64,000 nt of DNA from DASVFB01 sp963766345 (GTDB lineage Bacteria; Actinomycetota; Thermoleophilia; Gaiellales; Gaiellaceae). The stretch spans positions 186,001-250,000 of the forward strand of contig CAVXZL010000011.1 of assembly GCA_963766345.1 (NCBI GenBank), written 5' to 3'. Below, piece by piece: positions 30,005 to 38,900 of this stretch (positions within the stretch are counted from its first letter, which is position 1; every line of letters starts with the position of its first letter). Position numbers and translations under genes: made by a program. Under the pieces are notes generated by a model, which made no database searches, was not told where the DNA came from, and saw only the letters and a list, made by a program, of their open reading frames with translations.

Positions 30005-31032
30005 AGCGGAGACGGCCGAAGCTTCGCGACGAGCTCGTCACGCTCGCCCACGGCTCGGGCGGAAAGGCGACGCGAGCGCTCGTCGAGAGCCTCTTCGTCG
30101 AGGAGCTGGGCAACCCGCTGCTCGCGCCGCTCGGTGACTCCGCGGTGCTCGAGCTGAACGGTACGCGGCTCGCCTTCACCACCGACTCCTACGTCGTGAA
30201 GCCCATCTTCTTTCCAGGCGGCGACATCGGCGAGCTTGCCGTGAACGGCACGGTCAACGACCTCGCGGTCGCGGGTGCGCGGCCGGTCGCGCTCGCGGCG
30301 GGCTTCGTCATCGAGGAAGGATTTCCCATCGTCGACCTTCGCCGGATCGCGTCGTCGATGGCGCGTGCCGCGGCAGGGGCAGGAGTTCCCGTCGCCGCCG
30401 GCGACACGAAGGTCGTCGAGCGCGGCAAGGCCGACGGGCTGTACGTGACGACCGCCGGCATCGGCGTGATCGCCGACGGGGTGAGCCTTTCCCCCGAACG
30501 CGTCCGGCCGGGTGACCGTGTGCTGGTGTCGGGCACGCTCGGAGATCACGGCATGGCCGTCATGGTCGCGCGCGGCGAGCTCGAGCTCGAGGTCGATTTG
30601 GAGAGCGACACGGCGCCCGTGCACGAGCTGACCGCGGCCTTGCTGGAGCTCGGCCATGCCGTTCGGTGGATGCGCGACCCTACCCGCGGCGGGCTCGCCA
30701 CCGCGCTGAACGAGCTCGCCGAACAGGCAGGAGTTGCGGTCGTCCTCGAGGAGCCCGCGCTCCCGCTCCGGCCCGCCGTCGTCGGCACGTGCGAGATCCT
30801 CGGCATCGACCCGCTCTACGTCGCGAGCGAGGGCCGGCTGATCGCCGTCGTCGCCGAAGAAGCGGCGAACGACGCCCTCGCAATTCTTCGATCGCACCCG
30901 CTCGGCGCCGATGCTGCGATCGTCGGTGAGGTGCGCGCAGAGCCGGAAGGCTTCGTGCTCCTGCAGACCGGTTTCGGCGGCAGCCGTGTCGTCGACATGC
31001 TCGTCGGCGACCCGCTGCCGCGGATCTGCTGA
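30001..31032 (+). CDS. hypE: Carbamoyl dehydratase HypE
   Basis: 343 aa from the GTG of MKRRRPKLRDELV. It shows LAHGSGGKATRALVE, FTTDSYVVKPIFFPGGDIG, NGTVNDLAVAGARP, VAAGDTKVVERGKADG, VSGTLGDHG and MRDPTRGGLATAL. The chain ends in PRIC, the essential C-terminal Cys that receives the carbamoyl group from HypF and dehydrates it to thiocyanate. Last gene of the plus-strand hyp operon; hypB does not follow. Confidence 0.95.
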   Translation: MKRRRPKLRDELVTLAHGSGGKATRALVESLFVEELGNPLLAPLGDSAVLELNGTRLAFTTDSYVVKPIFFPGGDIGELAVNGTVNDLAVAGARPVALAAGFVIEEGFPIVDLRRIASSMARAAAGAGVPVAAGDTKVVERGKADGLYVTTAGIGVIADGVSLSPERVRPGDRVLVSGTLGDHGMAVMVARGELELEVDLESDTAPVHELTAALLELGHAVRWMRDPTRGGLATALNELAEQAGVAVVLEEPALPLRPAVVGTCEILGIDPLYVASEGRLIAVVAEEAANDALAILRSHPLGADAAIVGEVRAEPEGFVLLQTGFGGSRVVDMLVGDPLPRIC

Positions 31033-31113
31033 TCAACACTGACTGCGTATCAGGGTCTGCCCGGATGAGCCACGTAACAGTTGCTGCAATCGTTCGCCGA
31101 GAAAGGAGGACGC

Positions 31114-31275
31114 ATGAGCATCCTGTTCACGGTCATCGTGTTGGCGTTCGTCGTCGCGGTGCTGGCCGTCGTAGCGTTCGCGTTCTTCGAGGTGACCCCG
31201 TTCGCCCGGCGTGACAATGAGTTTCGTGATCCCCGGACCGGCAGACGGTTTGGGGAGAGCCCGCACCTGGACTGA
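31114..31275 (+). CDS. Small single-pass membrane protein (53 aa)
   Basis: ATG preceded by AAAGGAGGA. One N-terminal membrane helix (ILFTVIVLAFVVAVLAVVAFAFF) is followed by a short hydrophilic tail FARRDNEFRDPRTGRRF. No recognised family. It lies 81 bp after hypE and ends just before a very strong terminator, so it may be the tail of that transcript or a separate gene. Confidence 0.55.
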   Translation: MSILFTVIVLAFVVAVLAVVAFAFFEVTPFARRDNEFRDPRTGRRFGESPHLD

Positions 31276-31276
31276 A

Positions 31277-31320
31277 CCGGAGCGAGGGGGCGCCCGGTCC
31301 CGGGCGCCCCCTCGCTCCGG
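31277..31320. terminator. 20-bp perfect hairpin, bidirectional terminator
   Basis: 31277-31296 pairs without mismatch with 31301-31320 across a GTCC loop (arms begin CCGGAGCGAGGGGGC). It lies exactly between the stop of the plus-strand 53-aa gene and the stop of the minus-strand universal stress protein, so it can end both transcripts. Confidence 0.75.
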
Positions 31321-31326
31321 CCACGA

Positions 31327-32160
31327 TCACGACAAGCGGACGACCAGAGTCGAGCAGTGGGCCTGGTGGGCGACCCGTTCGGAGACCGAGCCGAGCGCCT
31401 TGACGCCCTGCAGTCCGCGGCTCCCGACGATCACGAGATCGGCGTCGACGGAGGCCACGACAAGAGCTGTCACCGGCTCGTCCGGCAGGTTCTCCCAGTG
31501 GTCGCCGACGATGGCAACGACCCGCTGCTTCTCGACTTCCTTGCCGCCGCGCGCCACGACCGGCCATACGTCGCTGCCGAAGCGCTCGGCCAGCCTCTGG
31601 GCAACTGCGTACGCGGCAGCCGACTCGCGGGACCCGTCGATGCCGACGACGATCCGGCGCGGGAACTGCTCGCCCGCCGCGCGGGCAACCAGCACCGAGC
31701 ACGGCGCCTTGTGCACCACTTCGGTCGCGGTCGATCCCATCACGATTCCGCGCAGACGACCTTGTCCGTGGCTGCCGACGGCAACAAGCGTCGAGTCCTC
31801 GTGCTCGATCTCCTGAGCGAGAACGTCCCAGGCCATGCCGCGAACGACCTTCGTCGCCGGCGTGGCCAAATCAGCGATCGCTGTTTTCGTCGCGATCGCG
31901 ACCGCGGTTTCGGCCGGCTCGCGATAGGCGTCACCGTTGAGCTCGTTTGCGAAGGTCGGGCCGACGACACCGATCGTCGGCGTCGGTACCGTCCAGCCGG
32001 CGGCCAGGGTCAACGTTCCGTCGGGTTCGGTAAGGACCGCCGCCTGTCGCGCCGCCTCGACGCTTTCCGGCGAGCAGTCAACGCCCACGAGAACCCGGGC
32101 GAACAGCTCCTCCGCATGGGCGGTTGTCTGCGATCTGGTTTGCGTCTCCGTGGTCGTCAT
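31327..32160 (-). CDS. Universal stress protein, tandem USP domains
   Basis: 277 aa. First domain VLVGVDCSPESVEAARQAAVL ... LVAVGSHGQGRLRGIVMGSTATEVVHKAPCSVLVA carries a complete G-2x-G-9x-G(S/T) ATP loop. The second domain, IVVGIDGSRESAAAYAVAQRL ... LVIVGSRGLQGVKALGSVSERVAHQAHCSTLVV, also keeps it (GSRGLQG). Both halves should bind ATP, unlike the double USP at 9486-10289. Single gene. Confidence 0.9.
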   Translation of the reverse strand: MTTTETQTRSQTTAHAEELFARVLVGVDCSPESVEAARQAAVLTEPDGTLTLAAGWTVPTPTIGVVGPTFANELNGDAYREPAETAVAIATKTAIADLATPATKVVRGMAWDVLAQEIEHEDSTLVAVGSHGQGRLRGIVMGSTATEVVHKAPCSVLVARAAGEQFPRRIVVGIDGSRESAAAYAVAQRLAERFGSDVWPVVARGGKEVEKQRVVAIVGDHWENLPDEPVTALVVASVDADLVIVGSRGLQGVKALGSVSERVAHQAHCSTLVVRLS

Positions 32161-32660
32161 GGCGTCCTCCTTCGAGTAACTGTGTAAGGAAGATCACTCA
32201 CGACAAACCGTTGCGCTTCGGCCTTTTGCCACGTTCGAGATGGGCGAACTACCGATTCAGCGATGCCGCTGCTACCGCCTTGGCGTGGCGGAAATTCGAT
32301 GAGTAGTTCGCCACGGTCGACTCAGAGGGCGCCCCGATCGCTCTCGCCTCGCCGCGACAGATCAGGGACAAGAGATTCGGCTCGCCGACGCGTGCGAGAA
32401 AGGCGAACCCAATGACGATTTGCTGCCGTCTTCGAGTGGAGCGTGCCGGGATCGAACCGGTGACCTCCGGCTTGCAAATACCAGGATTCAGCGTCGAGTT
32501 AGGTCAGATTAGGCCAATGAAGGCGAAGTTACGCTGGCTTCGTGCGGTTGAAATTGGCTATTCGGGGACACGGTTCGGGACACGCTTTTTCGTGTACTCG
32601 CCGATCCGGATCGAAGACGAGCACACCTCGATCAGCAGTCGCGAAGGTCGGGCCGACCGC
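32161..32660. other. Gene-free region containing the left tRNA-Ala repeat
   Basis: About 500 bp without a supported gene. It contains a 10-bp inverted repeat (GGCGAACTAC at 32243-32252, GTAGTTCGCC at 32303-32312) and the tRNA-derived repeat at 32430-32478. Open frames across the tRNA fragment give the familiar spurious peptide ERAGIEPVTSG and are not genes. Confidence 0.5.
32430..32478. repeat. Left direct repeat: 3' half of tRNA-Ala(UGC), candidate att site
   Basis: Matches 45642-45690 over 49 nt with one difference (32445 G versus 45657 A). Read on the minus strand it covers the tRNA from the first base of the anticodon loop through the 3' end plus 7 flanking bases. The difference breaks the outermost T-stem pair. 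The 5' half of a tRNA is absent, so this copy is not functional. Geometry fits the displaced attachment-site copy left by integration at the tRNA 13.2 kb away. Confidence 0.7.
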
Positions 32661-33089
32661 TCACCGGCTCCCGTCTGAGGCGTGCCGGCTCTCGGGAAAG
32701 CGCGGCAGCCCGTCGTCGGGAATGGGCTCCCAGGGCGCCGCGTACGCGACGAACTGCCGCACCGAAGGGCGTATGCCCGGGTCGTCGTCGAACGTGCCCA
32801 TGCGGATCCCGATCGACTCGGGATGCGCGGGGTTGGAGCCGAACAGCGCGGACCCGCACTCCCCGCAGAACCACTTCTCGCCGCCGCTCTCCGGCCTCCA
32901 GACACGCAGCCTGTCCTCGCCCGCGACGATCCGGAACGACTCCGGCGCCGGATGCGCCTGCGCCGAGGCGGCCGTACCACTCCGCCGCTGGCAGCGCCGG
33001 CAGTGGCAATAGCTCGCGCGGACGAGCGGCTTGCTGACCTCGTAACGAACTGCCCCGCAATTACAGCCGCCCGTGAGCGGAAGCTTCAT
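32661..33089 (-). CDS. GFA/CENP-V family zinc protein
   Basis: 142 aa with the glutathione-dependent formaldehyde-activating (GFA) zinc fold. Ligand clusters GGCNCGAVRYEV, YCHCRRCQR and FCGECGSALF supply the Cys for one structural and one exchangeable zinc. ESIGIRMGTFDDDP is the usual following strand. The family is poorly characterised; most members are not proven formaldehyde enzymes. First gene inside the repeat-bounded segment, monocistronic on the minus strand. Confidence 0.88.
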   Translation of the reverse strand: MKLPLTGGCNCGAVRYEVSKPLVRASYCHCRRCQRRSGTAASAQAHPAPESFRIVAGEDRLRVWRPESGGEKWFCGECGSALFGSNPAHPESIGIRMGTFDDDPGIRPSVRQFVAYAAPWEPIPDDGLPRFPESRHASDGSR

Positions 33090-33353
33090 CTCACCATGAT
33101 GCCGCGGCGGGTCGTCGCACGCTTAGGCCCGGCACAGCGGGCGGTGGTCACCGCGGCGCCGTCGGCCTGAACTGCTCGACTACGCGGGAAGGCCCGGGGC
33201 AAGCAGTCCCAGGCCCTTCCCGCCGCCGATGACGCCCAGCGGTCGTCGCTGTTACGGCGGTCTGAAATAGATCGACGATCGTAGGCGAGAGGTCGGTCGA
33301 TCGATTGCCTCGCGGTTTGCGCTTATGCCGACCCCTCCGGGCAGGTCCGCCTG

Positions 33354-34271
33354 TCAGGCACCTGTCTGCTGCCAGAAGTAGTAGTCGGCGGTGTAGGGGA
33401 CCTCGGTCACGGTGCCTGCTCTTGCGGCGTTGCATTCCGCGGCGGGCGGAGCAAGGCCACCGGTGGTTGCGATCCGTTGGATGTAAGTGGTCTGCGACAG
33501 CTGGTCGCCGGCTCGGCCGGCGGCAGCCGAAACGGCGGACAGCCGCACCCATGGAATGGCGGTGGGATCGACGGTGCTGCTGGCCTCGGCCCGGCCGACG
33601 ACCGTGCTGCCGTCTGTTGCCTGCCACGTCGGCCCGGCGAAGTGGGCGATGATCAGCTTGCCGTTGTCGTCGAACAGATTCGCTCGCGGCGCGACAAAAC
33701 TCCAGACGAGGCCGTTGCACGAGTACGTCTGGACGCCGACCGCGTGACCGACGAGGTACACCTGGTTGCCGTCGGGAACCGCGATTGCGCTCGGGACCGT
33801 GGGCTTCGCGGGAGCGTCATCCTTCTCGATCTTGGCTCCGGCGGGTGAGACCACGTACCACTCGGCGCCGAAGGCATCGACCTCCTCGCCGTTTGTCTGG
33901 CCCTTCTTGATGTCCTTGACGAACGTGTACAGGGGATGGCTGTTGTAGGTCACCTGCCAGCGTCCGTCCTTGCGCTTCGTCGTTCCGAGCAGGGACGCCT
34001 TCGCTCCCGCTCCCGCACGCGGCTTGCCGGACGCGAGCAGTGGCGGCCAGGCTTTTGCGCAGGCCTCGTTGCAGCTGCTCTTGCCGCGCCTGTCCTTCTC
34101 GAAGAGATAGAGCGTGCGCCCGCGGTTATCGACGAGGATGCGGCCGAGCTTCGACTGCGCTGCACGGACCGTTGCCGCGCTGCCCTTGGAGGGGCTGGCG
34201 AGGCTTGCAGGGATCAGCGTTGCCGCGACCGCGGCCGCGGCAACGCTGAGGAGTCCGATTTTCAGTTTCAT
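33354..34271 (-). CDS. Exported protein: COG4315 secreted-repeat domain plus DUF3455
   Basis: 305 aa with a Sec signal (MKLKIGLLSVAAAAVAATLIP). Residues about 35-150 hold two 'Yx(F/W/Y)xxD'-type secreted repeats: GRILVDNRGRTLYLFEKDRRG with SSCNEACAKAWPPL, and VTYNSHPLYTFVKD with GAEWYVVSPAG. Residues about 165-300 match DUF3455: GVQTYSCNGLVWSFVAP, NLFDDNGKLIIAHFAGPTW and YIQRIATTGGLAP. RBS AAAGGAACTCTC-ATG. The repeat domain is found in actinobacterial lipoproteins and exported redox-linked proteins. The fusion suggests a wall-exposed sensor or binder; no enzymatic residues are known. Confidence 0.82.
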   Translation of the reverse strand: MKLKIGLLSVAAAAVAATLIPASLASPSKGSAATVRAAQSKLGRILVDNRGRTLYLFEKDRRGKSSCNEACAKAWPPLLASGKPRAGAGAKASLLGTTKRKDGRWQVTYNSHPLYTFVKDIKKGQTNGEEVDAFGAEWYVVSPAGAKIEKDDAPAKPTVPSAIAVPDGNQVYLVGHAVGVQTYSCNGLVWSFVAPRANLFDDNGKLIIAHFAGPTWQATDGSTVVGRAEASSTVDPTAIPWVRLSAVSAAAGRAGDQLSQTTYIQRIATTGGLAPPAAECNAARAGTVTEVPYTADYYFWQQTGA

Positions 34272-34296
34272 GAGAGTTCCTTTCGTCTAGGTGTGG

Positions 34297-34362
34297 CTAT
34301 GAGTAGAGGTGGACGTCCAACGAGAGCGCCGCCAGGGAAGCGTCGTTGGTGGTGCGAGACAT
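34297..34362 (-). CDS. Possible 21-aa leader peptide
   Basis: A near-perfect Shine-Dalgarno (AAGGAGG at 34367-34373) sits 4 nt before an ATG that opens a 21-codon frame. It ends TAG, 25 nt before the start of the secreted-repeat/DUF3455 gene. The peptide is MSRTTNDASLAALSLDVHLYS, mildly hydrophobic, with no attenuator-type codon run. The ribosome site is better than that of the gene behind it. Translation and role are unproven. Confidence 0.4.
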   Translation of the reverse strand: MSRTTNDASLAALSLDVHLYS

Positions 34363-34596
34363 GGGTCCTCCTTGCTTGGCTGACATCGGTCGTTGCTGAA
34401 GACCCCGCCCGCGCGCATCTATTCCCGACGCGCTGCCTCGACCGGCTCAAGCCGAATCTGGCAGAGGCGTGGCGCTCGAGCGGCGCAATACGGTCTCGCC
34501 GGCGATCTCGAGCGTCACGAAGAGCACGCGCGCTGATCGGCTGAACGGAACGACCCTGGCGCGCGCCGCGTGAACCCGAAACTGCACCGCGCTGCG

Positions 34597-34633
34597 AAAG
34601 ACAGGGGGGTCGCCACGGTGCGAATGCGCGTCC
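34597..34633 (+). promoter_or_regulatory. Upstream element shared with the 39939 gene
   Basis: 37-nt block matching 39859-39895 at 32 of 37 positions. The best-kept core is GGTGCGAATG followed by GCGTCC. Each copy lies upstream of an exported-protein gene (71 and 44 nt from the start). Common promoter or operator, or simply duplicated flank; not decided. Confidence 0.4.
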
Positions 34634-34703
34634 GCCGCTCGCACCATCTCGGGACATTCACAAGACATGAGCCAACGCTGGCTCATTCGAAAAGGAGAGG
34701 TGC

Positions 34704-35792
34704 ATGAGCATGTTCAATCGTTTCAGCAAGTCGCGCGCCGTCCGGCTCGCGGCAGTGGCAGCGGCAGTGGCCGCGGCGGTCGCGGTGGGACAGGGAAGTA
34801 CCGCGTCCGCGAAGGAAGGGTTCAAGACCCCGACGCTCGAGAACGGTGTGCTGACGGTCGAGGGCACCAACGCAGCCGACGCGATCGCGCTTCGGCAGAG
34901 CGCAGTCCAGCGCGGCGTCCTCCAGGTCGACTTCGGCGACGACGGCACGGCCGACTTCGAGTTCAACACCGCGGACCTCACGCAGATCATCGTCAAGGCC
35001 GGGAACGGAGACGACACCGTCCGCATCGACGAGAGCAACGGGGTCTTCAGCAACACGATCCCGACGTCCCTCGACGGCGGCAACGGCAACGACAGCCTGA
35101 CCGGAGGCTCCGGAGCGGGCACGCTGCACGGTGGCAACGGCAACGACAAGCTGATCGGCGGGAACGGCGACGAGACGCTCTTCGGCGACAACGGCAACGA
35201 CACGATCGACGGGAACAAGGGCGCTGATACGGGCGTGCTCGGGAACGGCAACGACACGTTCATCTGGGATCCCGGCGACGGCAGCGACATCGTCGAAGGC
35301 CAGAACGGCTTCGACACGATGGTCTTCAACGGCGCCGGCGCCGCGGAGCACTTCGACGTGGTCGCCCTCGGCCACCGCGTCACGTTCTTCCGCGACCTCG
35401 GCGGCATCACGATGGACACCGACGACGTGGAGCGCATCGACGCGAACGCGCTCGGCGGCGCCGACGTCGTCACGGTGAGCGACCTGAGCGGAACCGCCGT
35501 CAGAGAGGTCAACGTGGATCTCGCAGGCGCGCTCGGCGGGACTGCCGGCGACAATGCAGCCGACAGCGTCGTCGTCGAGGCGCCCAAGGGCTTCGATGAC
35601 GCGATCGACGTCAGCGGCGACGAAGCCGGTGTGAACGTAACCGGTCTGGCCGCCAAGGTCAGCGTGCGTCACGCAGAGCCCGCGAACGACAGCCTCGACA
35701 TCGAGACGAGCGGTGGCGCAGACACCGTCAACCACGCCGGCCTGGCCGCCGGCGTGATCCAGCTGTTCGTCAACGGCACGCTCGTTCCCTAG
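34704..35792 (+). CDS. Exported RTX-like calcium-binding-repeat protein (one module)
   Basis: 362 aa; ATG after AAAGGAGAGG. Signal peptide (VRLAAVAAAVAAAVAVGQGSTASA). The body is one ~210-residue module: NGVLTVEGTNAADAIAL, glycine-rich nonapeptides (DGGNGNDSLTGGSGAG, HGGNGNDKLIGGNGDETLFG), WDPGDGSDIVEGQNG, GGITMDTDDVERIDANALGGADVV. RTX nonapeptides bind Ca2+ in a parallel beta roll, but the Sec signal replaces the usual type I secretion route. It ends in a strong hairpin. It is homologous to the modules of the next protein. Confidence 0.85.
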   Translation: MSMFNRFSKSRAVRLAAVAAAVAAAVAVGQGSTASAKEGFKTPTLENGVLTVEGTNAADAIALRQSAVQRGVLQVDFGDDGTADFEFNTADLTQIIVKAGNGDDTVRIDESNGVFSNTIPTSLDGGNGNDSLTGGSGAGTLHGGNGNDKLIGGNGDETLFGDNGNDTIDGNKGADTGVLGNGNDTFIWDPGDGSDIVEGQNGFDTMVFNGAGAAEHFDVVALGHRVTFFRDLGGITMDTDDVERIDANALGGADVVTVSDLSGTAVREVNVDLAGALGGTAGDNAADSVVVEAPKGFDDAIDVSGDEAGVNVTGLAAKVSVRHAEPANDSLDIETSGGADTVNHAGLAAGVIQLFVNGTLVP

Positions 35793-35816
35793 AGCAACTT
35801 CCACCTACAGGCACAT

Positions 35817-35841
35817 GCGGGGCCCCGTCACGGGGCCCCGC
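35817..35841. terminator. Hairpin terminator
   Basis: 11-bp stem GCGGGGCCCCG/CGGGGCCCCGC around a TCA loop, 24 nt after the stop of the RTX-like gene and upstream of the next gene on the same strand. No T-run. Confidence 0.6.
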
Positions 35842-35922
35842 TCTCGTCGTGGTGGCGCGGGAATGGAAGGCGGCCACTGGTGTCTTCAGCAGCAACCAGA
35901 CACCTACATGCAAAAGGAAACC

Positions 35923-38900
35923 ATGACCAGACGCACTCAATTCAAGATTCTTGCGACCGCCGCTCTCGTTGTCGTGGCCGCAGTCCTTTCCACGGCGGCT
36001 GTTGCAGCCAACCAACGCGGCGCGGCCGTCAAGGTCGCGCAACGCAGCGTCGGCCGGATCCTCGTCGACTCGCACGGCAGGACGCTCTATCTGTTCACAC
36101 ACGACAAGGGACGCTCGAGCACGTGCAACGGCTCGTGCGCGCGTAACTGGCCGCCGTTCATTACGCACGGCAAGCCGAGGGCCATCTCGGGTGCCCGCAC
36201 CGCGCTCCTGGGCACGACCCGTCGCAAAGACGCCAGGATTCAGGTCACCTATCACGGCCACCCGCTCTACTACTACAGCGGCGACAAGCGGGCCGGCCAG
36301 ACTCGGGGCGAAGGACGCAGCGCTTTCGGCGGCAGGTGGTACGCGGTCTCGACTGCCGGCAACGCGGTGAAACCGAAGACAAAGCCGCCGACGTTCCGCT
36401 ACGCGACGCTCGCCCACGGCGTGCTGGCGGTCGAAGGTACCGAGGCGGCTGACACGCTCGCGGTCCGCCTGCAGGCCGGCAAGCCCAGCGTTCTCCAGGT
36501 CGACGTCGGCGACAACGGATCCGCCGACGCCAGCTACGAGCGTGCATCGATTAAGCAGATCACGGTCGATGCCCGGGCGGGCGACGACGTCGTACGTATC
36601 GACGAGCGCAACGGCGCCTTCAACACCACTGTCCCCACGACCATCGACGGCGGCGCCGGCAACGACGTCATCGCCGGCGGCTCGGGAGCCGAGACGCTGC
36701 GCGGCGGCGACGGGAACGACTCGCTCGACGGGAACGGCGGCAGCGACACGGCGTTCCTCGGCGCAGGCGATGACACGTTCGTCTGGGATCCGGGTGACGG
36801 CAGCGACACGGTCGAGGGCCAGGACGGCGCCGACACGATGGTCTTCAACGGCGCCGATGCGGCCGAGCGGATCGCTCTGTCCGCGAACGGCAACCGGCTC
36901 AGGCTCGGCCGCGACGTCGGCAACATCACGATGGACACGGCCGGCATCGAGCGGATCGACGTCAACGCTCTCGGCGGCGCTGACGTGGTGTCCGTCAACG
37001 ATTTGTCGGGTTCCGGCGTCAGCAACGTGAACGTCGACGCCGGCAACGGTGACGGTCAATCCGACCAGGTGGTCGTCGGCGGGACGAACGTCGCCGATGC
37101 GATCAACGTCGAGGGGGACGCGTCTTCACTCGCGGTCTCCGGGCTGACGGCCCGCGTGGCCATTCAACACCAGGAGCCGAGCGATCAGCTCACCGTCGAA
37201 GCTATCGGCGGCAACGACGCGATCTCGGCGGCGGCCCTCGTCGCGCCGATCACGCTCACGCTCGACGGCGGCGCGGGGGACGACACGCTCGCCGGCGGCA
37301 AGGGGGTCGAGACGCTCGTGGGCGGCGACGGGAACGACTCGCTCGACGGGAACGGCGGCAACGATGTGGGGCTGCTGGGCGCGGGCGACGACATCTTCGT
37401 CTGGGATCCCGGCGACGGCAGCGACACGGTCGAGGGCCAGGACGGCGCGGACACGTTGCGGTTCAACGGCGCCGCGGCCGCAGAGCACATCGACCTGTCC
37501 GCGAACGGCAACCGGCTCAGGCTCTTCCGCGACGTCGGCGGGATCACGATGGACACCGCCGGCGTCGAACGCGTCGACGTCAATGCGCTCGGCGGCGCCG
37601 ACGTCGTCACCACCAACGACCTGAACGGCACCGGCGTGGGCGTTGTGAACGTCGAAACAGGCGGCGGTGACGGCCAGGCCGACAAGGTGATCGTCAACGC
37701 CACCGACGGCAATGACGCGATCAACGTCGACGGAGACGCGTCCGCACTCACCGTCTCCGGCCTGTCGGCGCGGGTGGCGATACAGCACCAGGAGCCGACG
37801 GACGCCCTCGCTGTCAACGGCCTCGGCGGCAACGACGCGATCTCGGCGGCGGCCCTCGTCGCGCCGATCACGCTCACGCTCGACGGCGGCGCGGGGGACG
37901 ACACGCTCGCCGGCGGCAAGGGGGTCGAGACGCTCGTGGGCGGCGACGGGAACGACTCGCTCGACGGGAACGGCGGCAACGATGTGGGGCTGCTGGGCGC
38001 GGGCGACGACATCTTCGTCTGGGATCCCGGCGACGGCAGCGACACGGTCGAGGGCCAGGACGGCGCGGACACCTTGCGGTTCAACGGCGCCGCGGCCGCA
38101 GAGCACATCGACCTGTCCGCGAACGGCAACCGGCTCAGGCTCTTCCGCGACGTCGGCGGGATCACGATGGACACCGCCGGCGTCGAACGCGTCGACGTCA
38201 ATGCGCTCGGCGGCGCCGACGTCGTCACCACCAACGACCTGAACGGGACCGGCGTCACCACTGTGAACGTCGACCTCGCAGGCGCCCTCGGCGGAGCGGC
38301 CGGCGACGGCCAGGCTGACCGCGTCGTCGTCAACGGCACGGCCGGCGACGACACCGTCAACGTCAGTGGAGACGCTAACGGTGTGACCACCGCCGGTCTC
38401 GCCGCGACCGTGCTGATCCTCCATCCCGAGTTCGCTGCCGACCAGCTCGAGCTCAACACCCTCGGCGGGGCCGACACGGTGAACGCCGCCGGCCTGGCCG
38501 CCGATGCGATTCAGTTCGTCGAAGACGGCGGTGCGGGAGACGACACGCTCGCAGGCGGCAAGGGGACCGAGACGCTGGTGGGCGGCGACGGGAACGACGT
38601 GCTCGACGGTAACGGAGGCAACGACCTGGGGCTGCTGGGTGCGGGTGACGACACGTTCGTGTGGGATCCCGGCGACGGCAGCGACACGGTCGAGGGCCAG
38701 GACGGCGCCGACACGATGATCTTCAACGGCGCGGCCGTGGCCGAGCGGTTCGGCCTGTCCACGAACGGCGACCGGCTCACGCTCTCCCGCGCCCCCGGCG
38801 GCATCACGATGGACACTGCCGGCGTCGAGCGGCTCGACGTCAACACGCTCGGCGGCGCCGACGTCTTCGGAGCCGACGACCTGAGTGGAACCGGCCTCAC

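Noticed and set aside
32243..32312. 10-bp inverted repeat GGCGAACTAC/GTAGTTCGCC, considered as insertion-sequence ends
   Set aside because: Only 50 nt between the arms, no target duplication and no transposase; too small to be an element. Chance or a minor operator.
32412..32678. Open frame reading ERAGIEPVTSGLQ across the left tRNA fragment
   Set aside because: This peptide is the standard artefact of translating tRNA-gene DNA; it marks the tRNA homology, not a protein.
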